DNA of 21,808 nt from Bacillota bacterium (GTDB lineage: Bacteria > Bacillota > Clostridia > Christensenellales > Aristaeellaceae): contig JAEVYX010000147.1 in the NCBI GenBank assembly GCA_023392515.1, forward strand, positions 1-21,808, in the 5' to 3' direction. Shown piece by piece: positions 1 to 7,081 of the stretch. The notes below the pieces were generated by a model. It saw nothing but the letters and a program-made list of their open reading frames with translations. It had not been told where the DNA came from and did no database searches. The position numbers were made by a program, and so were the translations under genes. Every line of letters starts with the position of its first letter. The stretch's first letter is position 1.

Positions 1-39
1 CAGCATGACGACGACCAGAAGCAATGAAACCTTCTTCAT
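1..39 (-). CDS. 5' end of an exported protein, cut by the left edge
   Basis: Only the first 13 codons are present: ATG at 39-37 reads MKKVSLLLVVVML and continues off the left edge. Two lysines followed by a run of Leu and Val is the start of a signal peptide or a first membrane segment. The start is supported by an AAGGAG ribosome binding site at 47-52, seven bases from the ATG. It lies on the same strand as the sugar operon and follows the ATPase gene after a 159-bp gap, so it may be the next operon member, or the first gene of a new unit. The function cannot be read from this fragment. An exported glycosidase or a binding protein would fit the neighbourhood, but that is inference only. Confidence 0.7.
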   Translation of the reverse strand, partial: MKKVSLLLVVVML

Positions 40-198
40 TGTTTGTCTCCTTTCAAAATATGGTCCTTGCGATGGATCGGTGTTCTTTCTGAAGGGCAAA
101 TCGCATCGACCACCCCCCAGATTCAAGATAGGTAAGATTTAGCACGATCAGCCAACCGCTAGCAAGGTGGCTGCAGAGCTCATATTTCACCGGAACGG
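40..198. other. Intergenic gap after the ATPase gene
   Basis: This is the widest gap within the left operon. It holds a modest imperfect hairpin (CAGCCA at 149-154 pairing with TGGCTG at 168-173, plus two inner G-C pairs past a bulge) with no T-run on either side. It also has the ribosome binding site of the truncated gene at 47-52. I could not find a convincing -35/-10 pair. The gap could hold a weak processing site or a separate promoter, but nothing decisive is visible. Confidence 0.4.
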
Positions 199-1314
199 TT
201 ATGCGTTCATTCGTTCCTGGGTCTCCTTATCAAACACATGGAACTTAGCAGGGTCAGCCTTCAGCACCAGCTTCTCGCCGAAGTTTCCGCTGCCGCCGGC
301 AATCTTGACAATCATCATACGGCTGCCAATGTTCAGGTAGACAAGATACGCATCGCCCAAAGGTTCAACGCTGTCCACCGCTCCTTTGATTGCTTCCGTC
401 TCGCCCTCATCAGCCAGCATGAAGTCAGAAGGGCGGATACCGAGGATCACTTGCTGGTTCAGCTTGGTTTCCAACGCGGTGACCATATCATCCGGAACGG
501 GCAGGCTGAAATCACCAACATCAAAATACATTGCGCCGTGAGACGTCTGACGGACTATGCAGTCGAAGGTGTTAATCTGGGGCGTGCCTAAGAATCCGGC
601 AACAAACAGGTTTTGGGGATGATCATACATCTGGTTGGGCGTGCCTTCTTGCATGATCTCACCGTCCTTCATCAGCACGATGTGATCTGCCATGGTCATG
701 GCTTCGGTCTGGTCATGGGTGACATAGACGGTGGTGACGCCCATCTGGGTTTGAATTTTTTTCAGCTCATAACGTACCTGATCGCGCAGCTTGGCATCAA
801 GGTTGCCCAGGGGTTCGTCCAGTAGAAACACCGAGGGATCGCGGACCAATGCACGGCCCAGCGCAACACGCTGGCGCTGGCCGCCGGAAAGCTCCGCAGG
901 CTTGCGGTCCAGAAGAGGCTCGATTCCCAGCATCTTGGCCATCTTGTCTACCTGCCGGTCGATTTCTTCCTTGGGCGCTTTTCTGGTTTCCAGTGCGAAG
1001 GACATGTTCTTGCGCACAGTCATATTGGGATACAAGGCATATTCTTGAAACACCATGGCGATGTTGCGCTCCTGAGGCGGAACAAACTCCCGCTTTTCAG
1101 CGGATGTCACCACCGTGTCACCGATATTCACTTCGCCAGAATCGGGATGGATCAAGCCGGCGATGCAATGCATGGCAGTGGACTTACCGCAGCCGGAGGG
1201 GCCAAGGAACACACAGAATTCGCCATCCTTGATTTCCAGGTTCAGCCCTTTGAGGGCATATGTCTTGCGCTTATTATAAGAAACGCGCATATCCTTGATT
1301 GAGATGGAAGCCAT
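199..1314 (-). CDS. msmX: Sugar ABC transporter ATPase, MsmX/UgpC (MalK-like) type
   Basis: This 371-residue ATPase powers CUT1-type sugar import at the inner face of the membrane. Walker A is GPSGCGKST at residues 38-46, the Q-loop is VFQEYALYP near 88-96, the signature LSGGQRQRV spans 142-150, Walker B is VFLLDEP at 162-168, and the H-loop is VTHDQTEA near 198-205. The C-terminal third, from about residue 235, is the TOBE/MalK-type regulatory extension, so the length is normal for the family. ATG at 1314 follows a GGAAGG-type ribosome binding site, and the gene begins 29 bp after the upstream GH3 stop. It is the only transporter ATPase in the window, while two permease pairs are present. 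MsmX/MsmK-type ATPases are known to energise several sugar importers, so it may serve both. UgpC is the common automatic name for this family and need not mean glycerol-3-phosphate transport. Confidence 0.95.
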   Translation of the reverse strand: MASISIKDMRVSYNKRKTYALKGLNLEIKDGEFCVFLGPSGCGKSTAMHCIAGLIHPDSGEVNIGDTVVTSAEKREFVPPQERNIAMVFQEYALYPNMTVRKNMSFALETRKAPKEEIDRQVDKMAKMLGIEPLLDRKPAELSGGQRQRVALGRALVRDPSVFLLDEPLGNLDAKLRDQVRYELKKIQTQMGVTTVYVTHDQTEAMTMADHIVLMKDGEIMQEGTPNQMYDHPQNLFVAGFLGTPQINTFDCIVRQTSHGAMYFDVGDFSLPVPDDMVTALETKLNQQVILGIRPSDFMLADEGETEAIKGAVDSVEPLGDAYLVYLNIGSRMMIVKIAGGSGNFGEKLVLKADPAKFHVFDKETQERMNA

Positions 1315-1343
1315 GAGGCCACCTTCCTTTCATTCTTGCTGCC

Positions 1344-3224
1344 TCACTTGCCGAAGACAGGTATATCAATGCCGTAGCCGAAATCATACAGCGGATTGAC
1401 AATATCCTTAGCGTAGTCTTCCTTCTGCAGGAGCACCTGGTTCATATCGGCGGGAATCTGAAAGGGCGTCTTGCCGGTAATGGGTGCCGTGCCATAGAGT
1501 GCGTTGGCAATAGCCTGGGCACCGGCTGTTGCACCGGGGCGGTAAGCCAGCATCACGCAGTCGCTGTATTCAACAATCTCGGTCATAACATAAGCACGGT
1601 TCATGATGACAACGGTTACTACCGGTACTCCGGACGCCTTCAGCGCCTTAATCAAATCAACCTGAGCATCGGGAAAGATTAATGTCGCCGTGCCCCAGCT
1701 GGGCTCATGGGTGCCGCTCTGCTCACCGACAACGATCACAGCCGTGGTCCCCTCGGGATAGGAGGCGGCGATCTGCGATACATCATCACCAATGTAGTTG
1801 ATATTTTCCTTGCCCGCTTTTTCAGTCAGCGCGGCAAGAATGCTGGTTCCGGTGTATTCAGGAATCTTCCAGCCGCTGGAGAGCGCCGCCACATCTTCTG
1901 CCAGAGATCCGGCGACGATCAACCTTTGTCCTTCCAGGGGCTTGGCATTCTCATACTTCACCATGGTCATGGCCTTGGAAGCAGCGTTCAGCACGCTGTT
2001 GTAGTGCTTTTCGCTGCCGACAACAGTCGTGACAGCTTCCTCGTCCACATAAGGGTTTTCGAAGATGCCAAGTTCAAACTTGGCGATCAGAATGCGGCGG
2101 ACGCGATCGTTCAAAACGTCCTCAGACAGATTTTCTGCCAGCTTCTTGATCTCCCGCTGTCCTGCGCCGCCCAGTACATCCGCACCCGCTTGCGCTGCCA
2201 CCACATGGTTCAGGCCCCAGTCGGTCTGGATGATACCGGTATAGCCCATTTTCTCACGAAGCAGTTCCGTCATGACTGTGCTGGATTCATGGGCGTAGTT
2301 ATCTGCCGCATCACCGCCCAGGTAGGGCACCTGACTGTAACCATAAGGCATGATGGCAGCAGCGCCGGCCTTGATGGCAGCCTCGAAAATGCCTAAATGC
2401 ATTTTGAAGCTTTCGTCATCAAACACCAGCGGCGTTCCGTCCACACCTGCGGTCTGTGCACCGGAGCCTGGGAAATGCTTGACACACGCCATAACTGATT
2501 CGCTTGTAAGGCTGTTGCCGGCTTGCAGCCCTTCGACGGCGGCAACCACCATCTTTGTGGCGATTTCCGCATCCTCGCCGAAACACTCCTGCGCACGGCC
2601 CCAGCGGGGGTCGGTAGCGATGTCCGCCACAGGAGACAGACTCATGCGAATCCCCAACGCCTTCATTTCCTCCCGCTGAATTTCTGCCAATTCGCGGACA
2701 ATTTCCTCGTCGCCGGTGGCTGCCAACGTAATTTGGTCCGGCAGAATCGTCGTACCGTCAGCCCAGCTGGCACCGATCACAGAGTCCATGCTCATTACCA
2801 GCGGGATACCCAAACGGGATTCCTCGCTGAGAGACTGAAGCTCATTGGTGAGCTTCGCAGCCTGTTCAGGGCCTTCAGCCAGATAGGTGTACGCCAGCGC
2901 AAAGCCCACATTTAAGTCTTTGAACCAGCTTTCCTTTAGCGTAACGAGGGTGAGGTGCACCATCTGGGCAGCCTTTTCTTCAGTCGTCATTTGAGAAATC
3001 AGGTCGTCAGCCCGCTCTTTAGGCGGCAAACGCCAGTCTTCATAGGCGTCCAGTGCGCCGTTTTTGTTTAAATCCTTAAAATCCAGGCCATCCGAGGCAA
3101 GAAGCTCAACCGAAGCGGCTTTAAGCTTTGGCGCTTCGGTGGTCTCGGCTTTCGCAAAGCTACATGCGGGCAGCGCCATCACCAAGGTCAGAGCGGCGGC
3201 CAGCCAACGGTTTCGTCTTTTCAT
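1344..3224 (-). CDS. Exported glycoside hydrolase family 3 enzyme (GH3-1)
   Basis: This 626-residue GH3 enzyme probably removes beta-linked glucose or xylose units from oligosaccharide ends; the substrate cannot be told from sequence. The N-terminal signal (residues 1-26) allows two cleavages: a signal peptidase I site AKA before E27, or lipidation at C21 in LPAC, although proline at -2 is atypical for a lipobox. Residues 51-62 (DLNKNGALDAYE) match the EF-hand calcium-loop pattern. The GH3 barrel shows RWGR (207-210), KHFPGSG (249-255) and the nucleophile aspartate D335 in QTDWG. The second alpha/beta domain spans about 435-615. ATG at 3224 lies eight bases after GGGAGG. It is clearly paralogous to the GH3 gene at 5096-7081 and sits between the permease and ATPase genes. 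Confidence 0.93.
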   Translation of the reverse strand: MKRRNRWLAAALTLVMALPACSFAKAETTEAPKLKAASVELLASDGLDFKDLNKNGALDAYEDWRLPPKERADDLISQMTTEEKAAQMVHLTLVTLKESWFKDLNVGFALAYTYLAEGPEQAAKLTNELQSLSEESRLGIPLVMSMDSVIGASWADGTTILPDQITLAATGDEEIVRELAEIQREEMKALGIRMSLSPVADIATDPRWGRAQECFGEDAEIATKMVVAAVEGLQAGNSLTSESVMACVKHFPGSGAQTAGVDGTPLVFDDESFKMHLGIFEAAIKAGAAAIMPYGYSQVPYLGGDAADNYAHESSTVMTELLREKMGYTGIIQTDWGLNHVVAAQAGADVLGGAGQREIKKLAENLSEDVLNDRVRRILIAKFELGIFENPYVDEEAVTTVVGSEKHYNSVLNAASKAMTMVKYENAKPLEGQRLIVAGSLAEDVAALSSGWKIPEYTGTSILAALTEKAGKENINYIGDDVSQIAASYPEGTTAVIVVGEQSGTHEPSWGTATLIFPDAQVDLIKALKASGVPVVTVVIMNRAYVMTEIVEYSDCVMLAYRPGATAGAQAIANALYGTAPITGKTPFQIPADMNQVLLQKEDYAKDIVNPLYDFGYGIDIPVFGK

Positions 3225-3258
3225 AAAAGCAACCTCCCTAAATATTCCGTATGGATCA

Positions 3259-4131
3259 TTAGGATGCCGTTACCGATCCTGCCATGTATCCGCGGATTAG
3301 ATACTTGCCCAGTATGATGTACAAGACCAATACCGGCAGCGCGAGCCAGATGGAACCGGCCATCTGCACATTTCGCTCGGCGGCAAGGGTGCCTGCCATG
3401 TTGTTCAGGGCGATGGTTGCCGGCATTGCTTCCGAAGCGCCGAATATCAGGGCGAAAAGCATCTCGTTCCAAATGGATGTACATTGAAACACCAGCACGG
3501 TCATGGTGGCAATTTTCGTACTGGGAACGACAATCTTGCGGTAGATCTGCCAGGGACCATTGCCATCAATCATCGCCTGACGGATGATATAATCCGGTAC
3601 ATCGGCATAGAAGCCGCTGAACATGACCGTACACATAGGCATACCGAACACCGTATGCAGAAGGATCAGGCCGGTTTTGGTGTCATACAAGTTCAGCGTG
3701 TTGACGGTTCTGAACAGCGGAATCAGGATCGCCTGAAACGGCAGATAAATTGCAATCGTCAGCATGATGTAGAATAAGCCCCGGAACTTGAATCGAAATT
3801 TTGTCAATGCATAAGCGCAGACCGAGCCCAGGAAAACAGAGCCCAGTGCACCGCCAACGGTAATAATCAGACTGTTGAACAGCGGTCCTTTCAGTTCATC
3901 CAATGCCTTAAGATAGGCTTCAAAGGTTACAGTCTCCGGCATAGCCAGGGAGCTTGTGGTATTCACATCCTGCATGGTCTTAAGCGATGTAGTCAGCGCA
4001 CCCCAGAAGGGAAGCAGGCAAAACAGTGCGTAAATCACCAGCAGCGCGTAGTACACGACCGTCAACGCCTTCTGTTTTGCATGCATTTTGGGCATGACAC
4101 TTTTCTGTCGGGTTATCAGGGAAGCCTCCAT
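3259..4131 (-). CDS. Sugar ABC transporter permease, MalG type
   Basis: This is a CUT1-family inner-membrane permease of 290 residues with about six hydrophobic segments, the first at roughly residues 20-45. The EAA-type cytoplasmic loop that contacts the ATPase is in the second half (RQAMIDGNGPWQIYRKIVVP) and is somewhat degenerate at its start. The C-terminus ends shortly after a YLIRGYMAGSV segment, as is usual for MalG-like subunits. The longest frame begins at a TTG at 4137, directly after the stop of the preceding permease. I prefer the ATG at 4131, because AGGAAG at 4141-4146 is then nine bases away rather than three. It pairs with the permease at 4138-5013 to form the membrane channel of the left-hand importer. 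Confidence 0.93.
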   Translation of the reverse strand: MEASLITRQKSVMPKMHAKQKALTVVYYALLVIYALFCLLPFWGALTTSLKTMQDVNTTSSLAMPETVTFEAYLKALDELKGPLFNSLIITVGGALGSVFLGSVCAYALTKFRFKFRGLFYIMLTIAIYLPFQAILIPLFRTVNTLNLYDTKTGLILLHTVFGMPMCTVMFSGFYADVPDYIIRQAMIDGNGPWQIYRKIVVPSTKIATMTVLVFQCTSIWNEMLFALIFGASEAMPATIALNNMAGTLAAERNVQMAGSIWLALPVLVLYIILGKYLIRGYMAGSVTAS

Positions 4132-4137
4132 CTCCAA

Positions 4138-5013
4138 TCACTTCCTTTTCTTACTTCTGTAGGTAAAAGGCAGGATCAGCACCAGCACCAGGGCCAACAG
4201 GAAACTGCCAATCGCCGCACCATAGGAGAAGTTCGACTTCATGAATGTCTCTTCATACATCAGGATCGGCAGTGTGTGGGAAGCATAGCCTGGCCCGCCG
4301 CCGGTTAATTGCCAGATGAAGTCAAAGGAGCGCAGGGCGAACATCGCAATGATGGTAATAGAGCTGACCAGTGCGCCCTTGAGTTGTGGAAGGATCAGCT
4401 TCAAATAAATGCGGACATTATATGCCCCGTCCAGCTTGGCGGCATTGATCTGGTTCTGGGGCACAGACTTGATACCGCCCAGGAAGATAATTGCCACATA
4501 GCCGGAGAATTGCCATACCAATGCCAGAATGATGGAAGCCATTACGGTTTCCTGCTGCGTACACCATCCGCTCATAAGGGAATCCAATCCCATCATCTTG
4601 AACAGGGAGTTCAGGATGCCGTTGGACGGCTCGTACATCCATGCCCAAACCGTTCCGGTCACCACATAGGACAGGGCAAAGGGCAGCAAAAACAGATTCC
4701 GAAAGATGGATGTGCCTCTGAGGCCCTTGTCCATGATGATGGCCAGCCCAAGGCCCAGCACCACACAAATCGGGATGATCAGAAAAAGATAAAGCGTGTT
4801 TTTCAATGAAATCCAGAAGTTTTCATTCTGAAACATCTTGATATACTGGCCAAACCCGGTAAACGCATAGTTGGGCTCCATGCCCTTCCAACTGCCGAAG
4901 GATACCCACAGATTCCAGCCGATGCCTACATAGACGAAGTAGACAAGCAGCGCAAACGGGATGATCATCGGCCACATGGGATGCCGCTTCATGTATAAGC
5001 GTATCGCTTTCAA
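4138..5013 (-). CDS. Sugar ABC transporter permease, MalF type
   Basis: This is a CUT1-family permease of 291 residues with about six membrane segments and the EAA-type loop INAAKLDGAYNVRIYLKLILP in its C-terminal half. The open frame extends upstream to a GTG at 5085, but that codon sits inside a strong intergenic hairpin and has no good ribosome binding site. The TTG at 5013 has AAGGAG at 5023-5028, nine bases away, and gives the normal N-terminus of a short cytoplasmic basic stretch followed by the first membrane helix. An in-frame ATG at 4992 is a weaker alternative. It is probably translated from the same mRNA as the upstream binding protein and GH3 enzyme, but below a hairpin that may lower its level. 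It partners the MalG-type subunit directly downstream. Confidence 0.93.
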   Translation of the reverse strand: MKAIRLYMKRHPMWPMIIPFALLVYFVYVGIGWNLWVSFGSWKGMEPNYAFTGFGQYIKMFQNENFWISLKNTLYLFLIIPICVVLGLGLAIIMDKGLRGTSIFRNLFLLPFALSYVVTGTVWAWMYEPSNGILNSLFKMMGLDSLMSGWCTQQETVMASIILALVWQFSGYVAIIFLGGIKSVPQNQINAAKLDGAYNVRIYLKLILPQLKGALVSSITIIAMFALRSFDFIWQLTGGGPGYASHTLPILMYEETFMKSNFSYGAAIGSFLLALVLVLILPFTYRSKKRK

Positions 5014-5022
5014 AGACTCTCT

Positions 5023-5028
5023 CTCCTT
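5023..5028 (-). promoter_or_regulatory. Ribosome binding site that sets the permease start at 5013
   Basis: AAGGAG, nine bases before the TTG at 5013-5011. It lies just beyond the hairpin at 5042-5085, so it stays accessible when the hairpin forms. No comparable site precedes the GTG at 5085. Confidence 0.75.
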
Positions 5029-5041
5029 CGGGGAAACTGAT

Positions 5042-5085
5042 GTGTGGGGGAAGCCGGCACCAGCAGGATCCAGCTTCCCACCCAC
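5042..5085 (-). other. Stable intergenic hairpin between GH3 and the permease genes
   Basis: Arms 5042-5057 and 5070-5085 can pair over 14 of 16 positions (one of them G-U), enclosing a 12-nt loop. The core is GGGAAGCUGG against CCGGCUUCCC in the minus-strand RNA. No T-run follows, so it is unlikely to be a simple intrinsic terminator. Its position right after the GH3 stop suggests an mRNA 3'-end stabiliser or processing barrier that raises the binding protein and GH3 relative to the permeases. That role is inferred from analogous sugar operons. Confidence 0.7.
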
Positions 5086-5095
5086 AGATCAATTT

Positions 5096-7081
5096 TTACT
5101 GAGCGCTTGCTGTCGTATCATAGCTTAAGCCAAAGCCATAATCATACAACGGGTCTTCAATGTCAAAGGCCAAATCGCTGCTTTGTGCTTTTACCTGCTC
5201 CATGTTTCGGGGCATTTGGAAAGGCAGCTTGCCCTGAGGATTGTTCTCGCCGAAGAGGGTTTGCGCAATTGCGATACCGCCCTGGGAGCCGGGATAGTAG
5301 GCACAGAGAATGGCGCTGGTGTTCTCGTCACACCAGGACATGATGTAGGGGCGGCCCATCACAGCGACTACGACGATAGGGGTTCCTGTGGCTTTAATTG
5401 CCTCCAGCATCTCTTGCTGGGAGCTGGTCAGTTCCAGGGTATCGGGGCCCCAGGGGCCAGTGTGCATGTAACTGGGCTCACCGACGGCAACGATGGCAAC
5501 GTCGCTTTCTTTGGCAAGCTCAACAATGCGGTTAATATCCTCCGCCTCATAAACGATGGTGGCCTTGTCACCAACCTGATCGGTAATGGCTTCCACCATG
5601 GTCTTGCCGGGCTGGGCACTGGTCCAGCCGCCTGTCAGGCTGTCCATGTCGCCGGCGCGCAATCCGGCTACGAGGATTTGACCTTCCGCCTTTAGGGGCA
5701 GGATACCGTCATTTTTCACCAGCGTCATGCTTTCCTGGGCAGCACGTAGGCTCAATGCTTGATTCTTTTCATTCCCTACATAGGAAACGGCATAATCCAC
5801 ATCAACATAGGGGTTTTCAAACACGCCCAATTCAAACTTGGCCTTCAGAATTCGCATGCAGCTTTCATCTATACCCTCCACAGGGATGCTGCCCTTATCA
5901 ATCAAATCAACAATGGTATCGATCAGGCGGATGGATTCGCCGCCAATGCCGTCCACCTTGGCGTCTGCCACACCGATAATAACAGCCTCTTCCTCGCTGA
6001 TTTCATTGCCGAACAAGGAAGCGCTCTGCTGAATGGCCCAAATCATGCCCCAGTCGGTTTGAATGATTCCGTCAAAGCCTATTTCGCTGCGGAGCAGGTC
6101 CTGCAGCGTCGCCTTGCTGCCCAGGGCCGCGGTGGTATCCAAAACCATTGGAATGCTGTAATAGGGCATCACGCTGGCCACATTGGCCTTAATGGCTGCG
6201 TAGTAGGGCTTCAGATGTGTCTGCAAGGACTCCTCACTGGAAATGATGGGGGCCATGTCCACGCCCTCCATCTGAGGGCCAGCGCCGGGGAAGTGCTTGA
6301 TGCAGGCAAGAATGGAATCGTTGTTGAGCCCGTCCAGCCCGGCCTGGAAGCCTTCAATCTGTGCGACAATCATCTCGGTGACCAAATCCCCGTCCTCACC
6401 AAAGGTTTCCATCACCCGGCCCCAGCGGGGTTCAGTGGCGATATCCGCCTCGGGCGAGAGGGTCATCCGGGTTCCGATGGCGATATGTTCCTGACGGGCG
6501 ATATCCGCCAGTTCCTTTACGAGTTCGGTGTCGCGGGTCGCAGCCAGGCCCAGATTATGGGGTGTCACAGTAGCGCCATACACATAGCTGCACCCGTGAA
6601 CAGAATCCATGCTGACGACAACCGGAATGCCCAGGCGGGAGGATTCACACCATTCCTGGATTTGGTTCATGGTTTCCGCTGCGTTCTTTACATCAGGGAG
6701 TTCTCGAACCAGCAGGAAGCCCACATCCTCATCCTGTGACCACTTTTTCAGGTAGCTCGGGATTTTGCCATCCGCCTTGGGTACAAAGGTGGGGTGCTGC
6801 ATCTGGGAAACTTTTTCCCGAACTGTCATTTGGGAAAGCAAATCCGCCGCACGCTCCTGGGCACCCAGGCGCCAGTCTTCATAAATATCCAGCGTACCAT
6901 TGCTATTAAGGTCTTTAAATTCCAAGCCGTCCACGGTGATGATGTTCTTTATTCTGGCGGCAACAGGAATTGTTTTGGCTTCCTCCGCCATGGCTGGGGA
7001 AATAATGCCCAGCATCAGGGTCAGCGCCGCACCCATGCTCAAGGCGGTGCGGCCAAACTGTTTTATATGCTTACTTAACAA
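5096..7081 (-). CDS. Secreted glycoside hydrolase family 3 enzyme (GH3-2)
   Basis: This 661-residue GH3 enzyme has a signal peptide likely cleaved after PAMA (residue 32), with no lipobox cysteine, so the mature protein should be soluble outside the cytoplasm. Residues 57-68 (DLNSNGTLDIYE) fit the EF-hand calcium-loop pattern exactly. The barrel carries EPRWGR (217-222), IKHFPGAG (261-268) and the predicted nucleophile D343 in QTDWG. The second domain runs from about 465 to 650. The glutamate found in the WTIEW motif of barley-type GH3 enzymes is not seen: the corresponding stretch reads GGWTSAQPG (484-492). The TTG start at 7081 has AAGGAG at 7091-7096, nine bases away, and overlaps the end of the binding-protein gene by 11 nt, implying coupled translation. 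A beta-glucosidase or similar exo-enzyme is likely; substrate unknown. Confidence 0.93.
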   Translation of the reverse strand: MLSKHIKQFGRTALSMGAALTLMLGIISPAMAEEAKTIPVAARIKNIITVDGLEFKDLNSNGTLDIYEDWRLGAQERAADLLSQMTVREKVSQMQHPTFVPKADGKIPSYLKKWSQDEDVGFLLVRELPDVKNAAETMNQIQEWCESSRLGIPVVVSMDSVHGCSYVYGATVTPHNLGLAATRDTELVKELADIARQEHIAIGTRMTLSPEADIATEPRWGRVMETFGEDGDLVTEMIVAQIEGFQAGLDGLNNDSILACIKHFPGAGPQMEGVDMAPIISSEESLQTHLKPYYAAIKANVASVMPYYSIPMVLDTTAALGSKATLQDLLRSEIGFDGIIQTDWGMIWAIQQSASLFGNEISEEEAVIIGVADAKVDGIGGESIRLIDTIVDLIDKGSIPVEGIDESCMRILKAKFELGVFENPYVDVDYAVSYVGNEKNQALSLRAAQESMTLVKNDGILPLKAEGQILVAGLRAGDMDSLTGGWTSAQPGKTMVEAITDQVGDKATIVYEAEDINRIVELAKESDVAIVAVGEPSYMHTGPWGPDTLELTSSQQEMLEAIKATGTPIVVVAVMGRPYIMSWCDENTSAILCAYYPGSQGGIAIAQTLFGENNPQGKLPFQMPRNMEQVKAQSSDLAFDIEDPLYDYGFGLSYDTTASAQ

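Noticed and set aside
149..173. Intrinsic terminator after the ATPase gene
   Set aside because: The stem is short and bulged and no T-run follows on either strand.
1707..2396. 229-codon open frame on the plus strand
   Set aside because: It is antisense to GH3-1, with no supporting start signal or recognisable motif.
5759..6739. 326-codon open frame on the plus strand
   Set aside because: It lies wholly opposite the GH3-2 gene, whose motifs are intact. It has no ribosome binding site of note and its translation resembles no known fold.
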